From: Limnomonas spitsbergensis
Lineage: Eukaryota; Chlorophyta; Chlorophyceae; Chlamydomonadales
Direction of reading: 5' to 3'
Assembly (NCBI GenBank): GCA_037349105.1
Contig: JAYJMM010000065.1
Location: 868,001 to 932,000, forward strand
Length of the DNA stretch: 64,000 nt
In this document: positions 12,601 through 25,100 of the stretch, one piece after another
Position numbering within the stretch: position 1 is the stretch's first letter
Layout: the number at the start of each line of letters is the position of its first letter
The notes under the pieces: generated by a model
Databases searched by the model: none
Seen by the model: the letters and a program-made list of their open reading frames with translations, nothing else
What the model was told of the DNA's origin: nothing
Program-made: the position numbers and the translations under genes

Positions 12601-15003
12601 TTCAACTAGGAAGTAATACTGCAGCAAATGTCTTAAGAGGTTGCGCAAATAAATACGGACCCGGCCAGCAGTGCACACTCTCTTCAACTAGGAAGACATG
12701 CTGCAGCAGATGCCTTAAGAGGTTGCGCAAAGGAATAGGGACCAGGCCAGGAGTGCACACTCTCTTCAACAAGGAAGGAATGCTGCAGCAAATGTCTTAA
12801 GAGGTTGCGCAAAGGAATAGGGACCAGGCCAGCAGTGCACACTCTCTTCAACCAGAAAGGAATGATGCAGCCAATGCCTTAAGAGGTTGCGCAAATGAAT
12901 ATGGACCAGGCCAGCTGTGCACACTCTCTTCAACCAGAAGGGACTGCTGCAACAAATGCCTTAAGAAGTTGCGCGAATGAATACGGACCAGACCGGCAGT
13001 GCTTATTTGCTTCAATAAGGAAAGAATGCTGCAGCAAATGCCTTAAGAGGTTGCGCAAATGAATACGGACCATGCATGCACTGCACACTCTCTTCAACCA
13101 GGAAGACATGCTACATCAGATGCCTTAAGAGGTTGCGCAAAGGAATAGGGATCAGGCCAGCTGTGCACACTCTCTTCAACCAGGAAGGACTGCTGCAGCA
13201 AATGCCTTAAGAGGTTGCACAGATGAATACCGACCAGGCCAGCTGTGCACATTCTCTTCAACCATGAAGGAATGCTACAGCAAATGCCTTAAGAGGTTGC
13301 GCAAATGAATACGGACCAGGCCAGCTGTACACAATCTCTTCAACCAGGAAGGAATGCTGCAGCAAATGCCTGAAGAGGTTGCGCAAATGAATACGGACCC
13401 GGCCAGCAGTGCACACTCTCTTCAACAAGGAAGGAATGCTGCAGCAAAAGGCTTAAGAGGATGCGGAAATGAATACGGACCGGGCCAGCAATGCACACTC
13501 TCTTCAACCAGGAAGGAATGTTGCAGCAAATGTCTTAAGAGGTTGCGCAAATGAATACGGACCAGGCCTGCAGTGCACACTCTCTTCAACCAGGAAGGAA
13601 TGCTGCAGCAAATGCCTTAAGAGGTTTCGCAAATGAATACGGACCAGGCCTGCAGTGCACACTTTCTTCAAACAGGAAAGAATGCTGCAGCAGATGCCTT
13701 CAGAGGTTGCGCAAATAAATACGGACCCGGCCAGCTGTGCACACTCTCTTCAACCAGGAAGTAATACTGCAGCAAATGTCTTAAGAGGTTGCGCAAATAA
13801 ATACGGACCCGGCCAGCAGTGCACACTCTCTTCAACTAGGAAGACATGCTGCAGCAGATGCCTTAAGAGGTTGCGCAAAGGAATAGGGACCAGGCCAGCT
13901 GTGCACACTCTCTTCAACCAGAAAGGAATGATGCAGCAAATGCCTTAAGAGGTTGCGCAAATGAATACAGACCAGGCCAGCAGTGCACACACTCTTCAAC
14001 CAGAAAGGAATGATGCAGCCAATGCCTTAAGAGGTTGCGCAAATGAATATGGACCAGGCCAGCAGTGCACACTCTCTTCAACCAGGAAGGACTGCTGCAG
14101 CAAATGCCTTAAGAGGTTGCACAGATGAATACCGACCAGGCCAGCTGTGCACATTCTCTTCAACCATGAAGGAATGCTGCAGCAAATGCCTAAAGAGGTT
14201 GCGCAAATGAATACGGACCAGGCCAGCTTTGCACAGTCTCTTCAACAAGGAAGGAATGCTGCAGCAAATGCATGAAGAGGTTGCGCAAATGAATACGGAC
14301 CCGGCCAGCAGTGCACACTCTCTTCAACAAGGAAGGAATGCTGCAGCAAAAGGCTTAAGAGGATGCGGAAATGAATACGGACCGGGCCAGCAGTGCACAC
14401 TCTCTTCAACCAGGAAGGAATGCTGCAGCAAATGCCTCAAGAGGTTTCGCAAATGAATACGGACCAGGCCTGCAGTGCACACTTTCTTCAAACAGGAAAG
14501 AATGCTGCAGCAGATGCCTTCAGAGGTTGCGCAAATAAATACGGACCCGGCCAGCTGTGCAAACTCTCTTCAACGAGGAAGTAATACTGCAGCAAATGCC
14601 TTAAGAGGTTGCGCAAATAAATACGGACCCGGCCAGCAGTGCACACTCTCTTCAACTAGGAAGACATGCTGCAGCAGATGCCTTAAGAGGTTGCGCAAAG
14701 GAATAGGGACCATGCCAGCTGTGCACACTCTCTTCAACCAGAAAGGAAAGGTGCAGCAAATGCCTTAAGAGGTTGCGCAAATGAATACAGACCAGGCCAG
14801 CAGTGCACACTCTCTTCAACCAGAAAGAAATGATGCAGCCAATGCCTTAAGAGGTTGCGCAAATGAATATGGACCAGGCCAGCTGTGCACACTCTCTTCA
14901 ACCAGAAGGGAATGCTGCAGCAAATGCCTTAAGAGGTTGCGCAAATGAATATGGACCAGGCCAGCAGTGCACACTCTCTTCAACCAGGAAGGAATGCTGC
15001 AGC
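9674..15003. repeat. 77-monomer super-repeat, copy 2 (incomplete)
   Basis: This is the second occurrence of the 11, 1, 7, 11, 13, 11, 11 marker pattern, offset 6,313 bp from copy 1. Variant combinations match one by one, for example 4636/10949, 5210/11523, 7041/13354 and 8162/14475. After about 15.0 kb the match changes register: 15.1-15.95 kb instead matches 9.7-10.55 kb at an offset of 5,412 bp (66 monomers). A third, shorter, out-of-register duplication therefore follows copy 2. Confidence 0.78.
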
Positions 15004-16870
15004 AAATGCCTTAAGAGGTTGCACAGATGAATACCGACCAGGCCAGCTGTGCACACTCTCTTCAACCAGGAAGGAATGCTGCAGCAAATGCCTTAAGAGG
15101 TTGCACAGATGAATACCGACCAGGCCAGCTGTGCACATTCTCTTCAACCATGAAGGAATGCTACAGCAAATGCCTTAAGAGGTTGCGCAAATGAATACGG
15201 ACCAGGCCAGCTGTACACAATCTCTTCAACCAGGAAGGAATGCTGCAGCAAATGCCTGAAGAGGTTGCGCAAATGAATACGGACCCGGCCAGCAGTGCAC
15301 ACTCTCTTCAACAAGGAAGGAATGCTGCAGCAAAAGGCTTAAGAGGATGCGGAAATGAATACGGACCGGGCCAGCAATGCACACTCTCTTCAACCAGGAA
15401 GGAATGTTGCAGCAAATGTCTTAAGAGGTTGCGCAAATGAATACGGACCAGGCCTGCAGTGCACACTCTCTTCAACCAGGAAGGAATGCTGCAGCAAATG
15501 CCTTAAGAGGTTTCGCAAATGAATACGGACCAGGCCTGCAGTGCACACTTTCTTCAAACAGGAAAGAATGCTGCAGCAGATGCCTTAAGAGGTTGCGCAA
15601 ATAAATACGGACCCGGCCAGCTGTGCACACTCTCTTCAACCATGAAGTAATACTGCAGCAAAAGCCTTAAGAGGTTGCGCAAATAAATACGGACCCGGCC
15701 AGCAGTGCACACTCTCTTCAACTAGGAAGACATGCTGCAGCAGATGCCTTATGAGGTTGCGCAAAGGAATAGGGACCAGGCCAGCTGTGCACACTCTCTT
15801 CAACCAGAAAGGAATGATGCAGCCAATGCCTTAAGAGGTTGCGCAAATGAATATGGACAAGGCCAGCTGTGCACACTCTCTTCAACCAGAAGGGAATGCT
15901 GCAGCAAATGCCTTAAGAGGTTGCGCAAATGAATATGGACCAGGCCAGCAGTGCACACTCTCTTCAACCAGGAAGGACTGCTGCAGCAAATGCCTTAAGA
16001 GGTTGCACAGATGAATACCGACCAGGCCAGCTGTGCACATTCTCTTCAACCATGAAGGAATGCTGCAGCAAATGCCTTAAGAGGTTGCGCAAATGAATAC
16101 GGACCAGGCCAGCTGTGCACAATCTCTTCAACCAGGAAGGAATGCTGCAGCAAATGTCTGAAGAGGTTGCGCAAATGAATACGGACCCGGCCAGCAGTGC
16201 ACACTCTCTTCAACAAGGAAGGAATGCTGCAGCAAAAGGCTTAAGAGGATGCGGAAATGAATACGGACCGGGCCAGCAATTCACACTCTCTTCAACCAGG
16301 AAGGAATGCTGCAGCAAATGTCTAAAGATGTTGCGCAAATGAATACGGACCAAGCATGCAGTGCACACTCTCTTCAACCAGGAAGGAATGCTGCAGCAAA
16401 TGCCTTAAGAGGTTTCGCAAATGAATACGGACCAGGCCTGCAGTGCACACTTTCTTCAAACAGGAAAGAATGCTGCAGCAGATGCCTGAAGAGGTTGCGC
16501 AAATAAATACGGACCCGGCCAGCTGTGCACACTCTCTTCAACCAGGAAGTAATACTGCAGCAAATGCCTTAAGAGGTTGCGCAAATAAATACGGACCCGG
16601 CCAGCAGTGCACACTCTCTTCAACTAGGAAGACATGCTGCAGCAGATGCCTTAAGAGGTTGCGCAAAGGAATAGGGACCAGGCCAGCTGTGCACACTCTC
16701 TTCAACCAGAAAGGAAGGCTGCAGCAAATGCCTTAAGAGGTTGCGCAAATGAATACAGACCAGGCCAGCAGAGCACACTCTCTTCAACCAGAAAGGAATG
16801 ATGCAGCCAATGCCTTAAGAGGTTGCGCAAATGAATATGGACCAGGCCAGCTGTGCACACTCTCTTCAAC

Positions 16871-18262
16871 CAGAAGGGACTGCTGCAGCAAATGCCTTAA
16901 GAGGTTGCGCAAATGAATACGGACCAGACCAGCTGTGCTTATTTGCTTCAATAAGGAAAGAATGATGCAGCAAATGCCTTAAGAGGTTGCGCAAATGAAT
17001 ACGGACCATGCATGCACTGCACACTCTCTTCAACCAGGAAGACATGCTACAGCAGATGCCTTAAGAGGTTGCGCAAAGGAATAGGGACCATGCCAACAGT
17101 GCACACTCTCTTCAACCAGAAAGGAATGCTGCAGCAAATGCCTTAAGAGGATGCGCAAATGAATACAGACCAGGCCAGCAGTGCATACTCTCTTCAACCA
17201 GAAAGGGATGATGCAGCCAATGCCTTAAGAGGTTGCGCAAATGAATATGGACCAGGCCAGTTGTGCACACTCTCTTCAACCAGAAGGGAATGCTACAGCA
17301 AATGCCTTAAGAGGTTGCGCAAATGAATACGGACCAGACCAGCAGTGCTTATTTTCTTCATCAAGGAAGGAATGCAGCAGCAAATGCCTTGAGGTTGTGC
17401 AAATGAATACGGACCAGGCCTGCAGTGCACACTCTCTTCAACAAGGAAGACATGTTGCAGCAGATGCCTTAAGAGGTTGCGCAAAGGAATAGGGATCAGG
17501 CCAGCTGTGCACACTCTCTTCAACCAGAAAGGAATACTGCAGCAAATGCCTTAAGAGGTTGCGCAAATGAATACGGACCAGGCCAGCAGTGCACACTCTC
17601 TTCAACCATGAAGACATGCTGCAGCAGATGCCTTAAGAGGTTGCGCAAAGGAATAGGGACCAGGACAGCTGTGCACACTCTCTTCAACCAGAAGGGAATG
17701 CTGCAGCAAATGCCTTAAGAGGTTGCGCAAATGAATATGGACCAGACCAACAGTGCTTATTTTCTTCAACAAGGAAGGAATGCTGCAGCAAATGCCTTAA
17801 GAGGTTGCGCAAATGAATACAGACCAGGCATGCAGTGCACAATCTCTTCAACCAGGAAGGAATGCTGCAGCAGATGTCTTAAGAGGTTGCGCAAATGAAT
17901 ACGGACCAGGCCAGCAGTGCATACTCTCTTCAAACATGAAGTTATGATGCAGACAATGCCTTAAGAGGTTGCGCAAATAAATACGGACCCGGCCAGCTGT
18001 GCACACTCTCTTCAACCAGGAAGTAATACTGCAGCAAATGCCTTAAGAGGTTGCGCAAATACATACGGACCCGGCCAGCAGTGCACACTCTCTTCAACTA
18101 GGAAGACATGCTGCAGCAGATGCCTTAAGAGGTTGCGCAAAGGAATAGGGACCAGGCCAGCTGTGCACACTCTCTTCAACCAGAAAGGAAGGCTGCAGCA
18201 AATGCCTTAAGAGGTTGCGCAAATGAATACAGACCAGGCCAGCAGTGCACACTCTCTTCAAC
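16871..18262. repeat. Zone II 17-monomer HOR (1,392 bp), copy 1
   Basis: The HOR comprises sixteen 82-bp monomers plus one of 80 bp (1,392 = 17 x 82 - 2). The short monomer at 17382 reads GCCTTGAGGTTGTGC where others read GCCTTAAGAGGTTGCGC. The boundary is set at CAGAAGGGACTGC, which recurs exactly 1,392 bp later. Just upstream, copy 1 has one more monomer than the later copies, whose corresponding unit is a fusion of two. Confidence 0.88.
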
Positions 18263-19654
18263 CAGAAGGGACTGCTGCAGCAAATGCCTTAAGAGGTTGC
18301 GCAAATGAATACGGACCAGACCAGCAGTGCTTATTTGCTTCAATAAGGAAAGAATGATGCAGCAAATGCCTTAAGAGGTTGCGCAAATGAATACGGACCA
18401 TGCATGCACTGCACACTCTCTTCAACCAGGAAGACATGCTACAGCAGATGCCTTAAGAGGTTGCGCAAAGGAATAGGGACCATGCCAGCTGTGCACACTC
18501 TCTTCAACCAGAAAGGAATGCTGCAGCAAATGCCTTAAGAGGATGCGCAAATGAATACAGACCAGGCCAGCAGTGCATACTCTCTTCAACCAGAAAGGAA
18601 CGATGCAGCCAATGCCTTAAGAGGTTGCGCAAATGAATATGGACCAGGCCAGTTGTGCACACTCTCTTCAACCAGAAGGGAATGCTACAGCAAATGCCTT
18701 AAGAGGTTGCGCAAATGAATACGGACCAGACCAGCAGTGCTTATTTTCTTCATCAAGGAAGGAATGCAGCAGCAAATGCCTTGAGGTTGTGCAAATGAAT
18801 ACGGACCAGGCCTGCAGTGCACACTCTCTTCAACAAGGAAGACATGTTGCAGCAGATGCCTTAAGAGGTTGCGCAAAGGAATAGGGATCAGGCCAGCTGT
18901 GCACACTCTCTTCAACCAGAAAGGAATACTGCAGCAAATGCCTTAAGAGGTTGCGCAAATGAATACGGACCAGGCCAGCAGTGCACACTCTCTTCAACCA
19001 TGAAGACATGCTGCAGCAGATGCCTTAAGAGGTTGCGCAAAGGAATAGGGACCAGGACAGCTGTGCACACTCTCTTCAACCAGAAGGGAATGCTGCAGCA
19101 AATGCCTTAAGAGGTTGCGCAAATGAATATGGACCAGACCAGCAGTGCTTATTTTCTTCAACAAGGAAGGAATGCTGCAGCAAATGCCTTAAGAGGTTGC
19201 GCAAATGAATACAGACCAGGCATGCAGTGCACAATCTCTTCAACCAGGAAGGAATGCTGCAGCAGATGTCTTAAGAGGTTGCGCAAATGAATACGGACCA
19301 GGCCAGCAGTGCATACTCTCTTCAAACATGAAGTTATGATGCAGACAATGCCTTAAGAGGTTGCGCAAATAAATACGGACCCGGCCAGCTGTGCACACTC
19401 TCTTCAACCAGGAAGTAATACTGCAGCAAATGCCTTAAGAGGTTGCGCAAATACATACGGACCCGGCCAGCAGTGCACACTCTCTTCAACTAGGAAGACA
19501 TGCTGCAGCAGATGCCTTAAGAGGTTGCGCAAAGGAATAGGGACCAGGCCAGCTGTGCACACTCTCTTCAACCAGAAAGGAAGGCTGCAGCAAATGCCTT
19601 AAGAGGTTGCGCAAATGAATACAGACCAGGCCAGCAGTGCACACTCTCTTCAAC
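18263..19654. repeat. Zone II 17-monomer HOR, copy 2
   Basis: Same order of monomer variants as copy 1, with the 80-bp marker monomer at 18774. Differences are single bases, such as GGAACGATGCAGCC at about 18598 where copy 1 has GGGATGATGCAGCC. Copies 2 and 3 are nearly identical, which suggests recent homogenisation. Confidence 0.9.
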
Positions 19655-21046
19655 CAGAAGGGACTGCTGCAGCAAATGCCTTAAGAGGTTGCGCAAATGA
19701 ATACGGACCAGACCAGCAGTGCTTATTTGCTTCAATAAGGAAAGAATGATGCAGCAAATGCCTTAAGAGGTTGCGCAAATGAATACGGACCATGCATGCA
19801 CTGCACACTCTCTTCAACCAGGAAGACATGCTACAGCAGATGCCTTAAGAGGTTGCGCAAAGGAATAGGGACCATGCCAGCTGTGCACACTCTCTTCAAC
19901 CAGAAAGGAATGCTGCAGCAAATGCCTTAAGAGGATGCGCAAATGAATACAGACCAGGCCAGCAGTGCATACTCTCTTCAACCAGAAAGGAACGATGCAG
20001 CCAATGCCTTAAGAGGTTGCGCAAATGAATATGGACCAGGCCAGTTGTGCACACTCTCTTCAACCAGAAGGGAATGCTACAGCAAATGCCTTAAGAGGTT
20101 GCGCAAATGAATACGGACCAGACCAGCAGTGCTTATTTTCTTCATCAAGGAAGGAATGCAGCAGCAAATGCCTTGAGGTTGTGCAAATGAATACGGACCA
20201 GGCCTGCAGTGCACACTCTCTTCAACAAGGAAGACATGCTGCAGCAGATGCCTTAAGAGGTTGCGCAAAGGAATAGGGATCAGGCCAGCTGTGCACACTC
20301 TCTTCAACCAGAAAGGAATACTGCAGCAAATGCCTTAAGAGGTTGCGCAAATGAATACGGACCAGGCCAGCAGTGCACACTCTCTTCAACCAGGAAGACA
20401 TGCTGCAGCAGATGCCTTAAGAGGTTGCGCAAATGAATATGGACCAGGACAGCTGTGCACACTCTCTTCAACCAGAAGGGAATGTTGCAGCAAATGCCTT
20501 AAGAGGTTGCGCAAATGAATATGGACCAGACCAGCAGTGCTTATTTTCTTCAACAAGGAAGGAATGCTGCAGCAAATGCCTTAAGACGTTGCGCAAATGA
20601 ATACAGACCAGGCATGCAGTGCACAATCTCTTCAACCAGGAAGGAATGCTGCAGCAGATGTCTTAAGAGGTTGCGCAAATGAATACGGACCAGGCCAGCA
20701 GTGCATACTCTCTTCAAACATGAAGTTATGATGCAGACAATGCCTTAAGAGGTTGCGCAAATAAATACGGACCCGGCCAGCTGTGCACACTCTCTTCAAC
20801 CAGGAAGTAATACTGCAGCAAATGCCTTAAGAGGTTGCGCAAATACATACGGACCCGGCCAGCAGTGCACACTCTCTTCAACTAGGAAGACATGCTGCAG
20901 CAGATGCCTTAAGAGGTTGCGCAAAGGAATAGGGACCAGGCCAGCTGTGCACACTCTCTTCAACCAGAAAGGAAGGCTGCAGCAAATGCCTTAAGAGGTT
21001 GCGCAAATGAATACAGACCAGGCCAGCAGTGCACACTCTCTTCAAC
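19655..21046. repeat. Zone II 17-monomer HOR, copy 3
   Basis: Same variant order, with the 80-bp marker monomer at 20166. It shares GACATGCTGCAG (about 20231) with copy 4, while copies 1 and 2 have GACATGTTGCAG. It also shares AATGAATATGGACCAGGACAG with copy 4, where copies 1 and 2 have AAAGGAATAGGGACC. Neighbouring copies are therefore most alike. Confidence 0.9.
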
Positions 21047-22154
21047 CAGAAGGGACTGCTGCAGCAAATGCCTTAAGAGGTTGCGCAAATGAATACGGAC
21101 CAGACCAGCAGTGCTTATTTGCTTCAATAAGGAAAGAATGATGCAGCAAATGCCTTAAGAGGTTGCGCAAATGAATACGGACCATGCATGCACTGCACAC
21201 TCTCTTCAACCAGGAAGACATGCTACAGCAGATGCCTTAAGAGGTTGCGCAAAGGAATAGGGACCATGCCAGCTGTGCACACTCTCTTCAACCAGAAAGG
21301 AATGCTGCAGCAAATGCCTTAAGAGGATGCGCAAATGAATACAGACCAGGCCAGCAGTGCATACTCTCTTCAACCAGAAAGGAACGATGCAGCCAATGCC
21401 TTAAGAGGTTGCGCAAATGAATATGGACCAGGCCAGTTGTGCACACTCTCTTCAACCAGAAGGGAATGCTACAGCAAATGCCTTAAGAGGTTGCGCAAAT
21501 GAATACGGACCAGACCAGCAGTGCTTATTTTCTTCATCAAGGAAGGAATGCAGCAGCAAATGCCTTGAGGTTGTGCAAATGAATACGGACCAGGCCTGCA
21601 GTGCACACTCTCTTCAACAAGGAAGACATGCTGCAGCAGATGCCTTAAGAGGTTGCGCAAAGGAATAGGGATCAGGCCAGCTGTGCACACTCTCTTCAAC
21701 CAGAAAGGAATACTGCAGCAAATGCCTTAAGAGGTTGCGCAAATGAATACGGACCAGGCCAGCAGTGCACACTCTCTTCAACCAGGAAGACATGCTGCAG
21801 CAGATGCCTTAAGAGGTTGCGCAAATGAATATGGACCAGGACAGCTGTGCACACTCTCTTCAACCAGAAGGGAATGCTGCAGCAAATGCCTTAAGAGGTT
21901 GCGCAAATGAATATGGACCAGACCAGCAGTGCTTATTTTCTTCAACAAGGAAGGAATGCTGCAGCAAATGCCTTAAGAGGTTGCGCAAATGAATACAGAC
22001 CAGGCATGCAGTGCACAATCTCTTCAACCAGGAAGGAATGCTGCAGCAGATGTCTTAAGAGGTTGCGCAAATGAACACGGACCAGGCCAGCAGTGCATAC
22101 TCTCTTCAAACATGAAGTTATGATGCAGACAATGCCTTAAGAGGTTGCGCAAAT
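21047..22154. repeat. Zone II 17-monomer HOR, copy 4 (partial)
   Basis: Matches copy 3 through the 80-bp marker at 21558 and on to about 22154. There the sequence changes from the CAAATAAATACGG expected from copy 3 to CAAATGATTACGG. That change marks the junction with Zone III. About 80% of the 1,392-bp period is present. Confidence 0.88.
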
Positions 22155-25100
22155 GATTACGGACCAGGCCAGCTGTGCACACTCTCTTCAACCAGAAAGG
22201 AATGCTGCAGCAAAAGGCTTAAGAGGTTGCGCAAATGAATACGGACCAGGCCTGCAGTGCACACTCTCTTCAACAAGGGAGGATTGCTGCAGCAAATGCC
22301 TGAAGAGGTTACGCAAATGAATACGGACCAGGCCTGCACTGCACACTTTCTTCAAACATGAAAGAATGTTGCAGCAGATGCCTCAAGAGGTTGCGCAATT
22401 AATACGGACAAGGCCAGCTGTGCAAACTCTCTTCAACCAGGAAGTAATACTGCAGCAAATGTCTTAAGAGGTTGCGCAAATAAATACGGACCCGGCCAGC
22501 TGTGCACACTCTCTTCAACCAGAAAGGAAAGCTGCAGCAAATGCCTTACGAGGTTGCGCAAATGAATACAGACCAGGCCAGCTGTGCACACTCTGTTCAA
22601 CCAGAAAGGAATGATGCAGCCAATGCCTTAAGAGGTTGCGCAAATGAATATGGACCAGGCCAGCTGTGCACACTCTCTTCAACAAGAAGGGAATGCTGCA
22701 GCAGATGCCTTAAGAGGTTGCGCAAATGATTACGGACCAGGCCAGCAGTGCACATTCTCTTCAACCAGGAAGGAATGCTGCAGCAGATGCCTTAAGAGGT
22801 TGCGCAAAGGAATAGGGACCATGCCAACAGTGCTTATTTTCTTCAACAAGGAAGGAATGCTGCAGCAAATGCCTTAAGAGGATGCGCAAATGAATACAGA
22901 CCAGGCCAGCAATGCATACTCTCTTCAACCAGAAAGGAATGATGCAGCCAATGCCTTAAGAGGTTGCGCAAATGAATATGGACCAGGCCAGCTGTGCACA
23001 CTCTGTTCAACCAGAAGGGACTGCTGCAGCAAATGCCTTAAGAGGTTGCGCAAATGAATACGGACCAGACCAGCAGTGCTTATTTGCTTCAATAAGGAAA
23101 GAATGATGCAGCAAATGCCTTAAGAGGTTGCGCAAATGAATACGGACCATGCATGCACTGCACACTCTCTTCAACCAGGAAGACATGCTACAGCAGATGC
23201 CTTAAGAGGTTGCGCAAAGGGATAGGGACCAGACCAGCTGTGCACACTCTCTTCAACCAGAAAGGAATGCTGCAGCAAATGCCTTAAGAGGATGCGCAAA
23301 TGAATACAGACCAGGCCAGCAGTGCATACTCTCTTCAACCAGAAAGGAATGTTGCAGCCAATGCCTTAAGAGGTTGCGCAAATGAATATGGACCAGGCCA
23401 GTTGTGCACACTCTCTTCAACTAGAAAGGAATGCTACAGCAAATGCCTTAAGAGGTTGCGCAAATGAATACGGACCAGACCAGCAGTGCTTATTTTCTTC
23501 ATCAAGGAAGGAATGCAGCAGCAAATGCCTTGAGGTTGTGCAAATGAATACGGACCAGGCCTGCAGTGCACACTCTCTACAACAAGGTAGACATGCTGCA
23601 GCAGATGCCTGAAGAGGTTGCGCAAAGGAATAGGGATCAGGCCAGCTGTGCACACTCTCTTCAACCAGAAAGGAATACTGCAGCAAATGCCTTAAGAGGT
23701 TGCGCAAATGAATACGGACCAGGCCAGCAGTGCACACTCTCTTCAACCAGGAAGGAATGCTGCAGCAGATGCCTTACGAGGTTGCGCAAATGAATATGGA
23801 CCTGGACAGCTGTGCACACTCTCTTCAACCAGAAGGGAATGCTGCAGCAAATGCCTTAAGAGGTTGCGCAAATGAATATGGACCAGACCAGCAGTGCTTA
23901 TTTTCTTCAACAAGGAAGGAATGCTGCAGCAAATGCCTTAAGAGGTTGCGCAAATGAATACAGACCAGGCATGCAGTGCACAATCTCTTCAACCAGGAAG
24001 GAATGCTGCAGCAGATGTCTTAAGAGGTTGCGCAAATGAACACGGACCAGGCCAGCAGTGCATACTCTCTTCAAACATGAAGTTATGATGCAGACAATGC
24101 CTTAAGAGGTTGCGCAAATGATTACGGACCAGGCCAGCTGTGCACACTCTCTTCAACCAGAAAGGAATGCTGCAGCAAAAGGCTTAAGAGGTTGCGCAAA
24201 TGAATACGGACCAGGCCTGCAGTGCACACTCTCTTCAACAAGGGAGGATTGCTGCAGCAAATGCCTGAAGAGGTTACGCAAATGAATACGGACCAGGCCT
24301 GCAGTGCACACTTTCTTCAAACATGAAAGAATGTTGCAGCAGATGCCTCAAGAGGTTGCGCAATTAATACGGACAAGGCCAGCTGTGCAAACTCTCTTCA
24401 ACCAGGAAGTAATACTGCAGCAAATGTCTTAAGAGGTTGCGCAAATAAATACGGACCCGGCCAGCTGTGCACACTCTCTTCAACCAGAAAGGAAAGCTGC
24501 AGCAAATGCCTTACGAGGTTGCGCAAATGAATACAGACCAGGCCAGCTGTGCACACTCTGTTCAACCAGAAAGGAATGATGCAGCCAATGCCTTAAGAGG
24601 TTGCGCAAATGAATATGGACCAGGCCAGCTGTGCACACTCTCTTCAACAAGAAGGGAATGCTGCAGCAGATGCCTTAAGAGGTTGCGCAAATGATTACGG
24701 ACCAGGCCAGCAGTGCACATTCTCTTCAACCAGGAAGGAATGCTGCAGCAGATGCCTTAAGAGGTTGCGCAAATGAATACGGACCAGACCAGCAGTGCTT
24801 ATTTTCTTCAACAAGGAAGGAATGCTGCAGCAAATGCCTTAAGAGGTTGCGCAAATGAATACAGACCAGGCCAGCAATGCATACTCTCTTCAACCAGAAA
24901 GGAATAATGCAGCCAATGCCTTAAGAGGTTGCGCAAATGAATATGGACCAGGCCAGCTGTGCACACTCTCTTCAACCAGAAGGAATGCTGCAGCAAATGC
25001 CTTAAGAGGTTGCGCAAATGAATACGGACCAGACCAGCAGTGCTTATTTGCTTCAATAAGGAAAGAATGATGCAGCAAATGCCTTAAGAGGTTGCGCAAA

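Larger units (their letters stand above)
1..16870. repeat. Zone I: 11-monomer (902-bp) higher-order repeat domain
   Basis: A diagnostic monomer reading TTGCACAGATGAATACCGAC marks the period. Its AAATGCC start falls at 409, 901, 1885, 2787, 3361, 4263, 4345, 4919, 5821, 6887, 7789, 8691, 9674, 10576, 10658, 11232, 12134, 13200, 14102, 15004, 15086 and 15988. The spacings in monomers are 6, 12, 11, 7, 11, 1, 7, 11, 13, 11, 11, 12, 11, 1, 7, 11, 13, 11, 11, 1 and 11. The dominant step is therefore 11 monomers, with gains and losses of whole units. Other variants typical of this zone are CCCGGCC, GAAGTAATACTGCAGC, the GCAAAAGGCTTAAGAGGATG unit and TTTCGCAAATG. No genes are seen. Confidence 0.88.
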
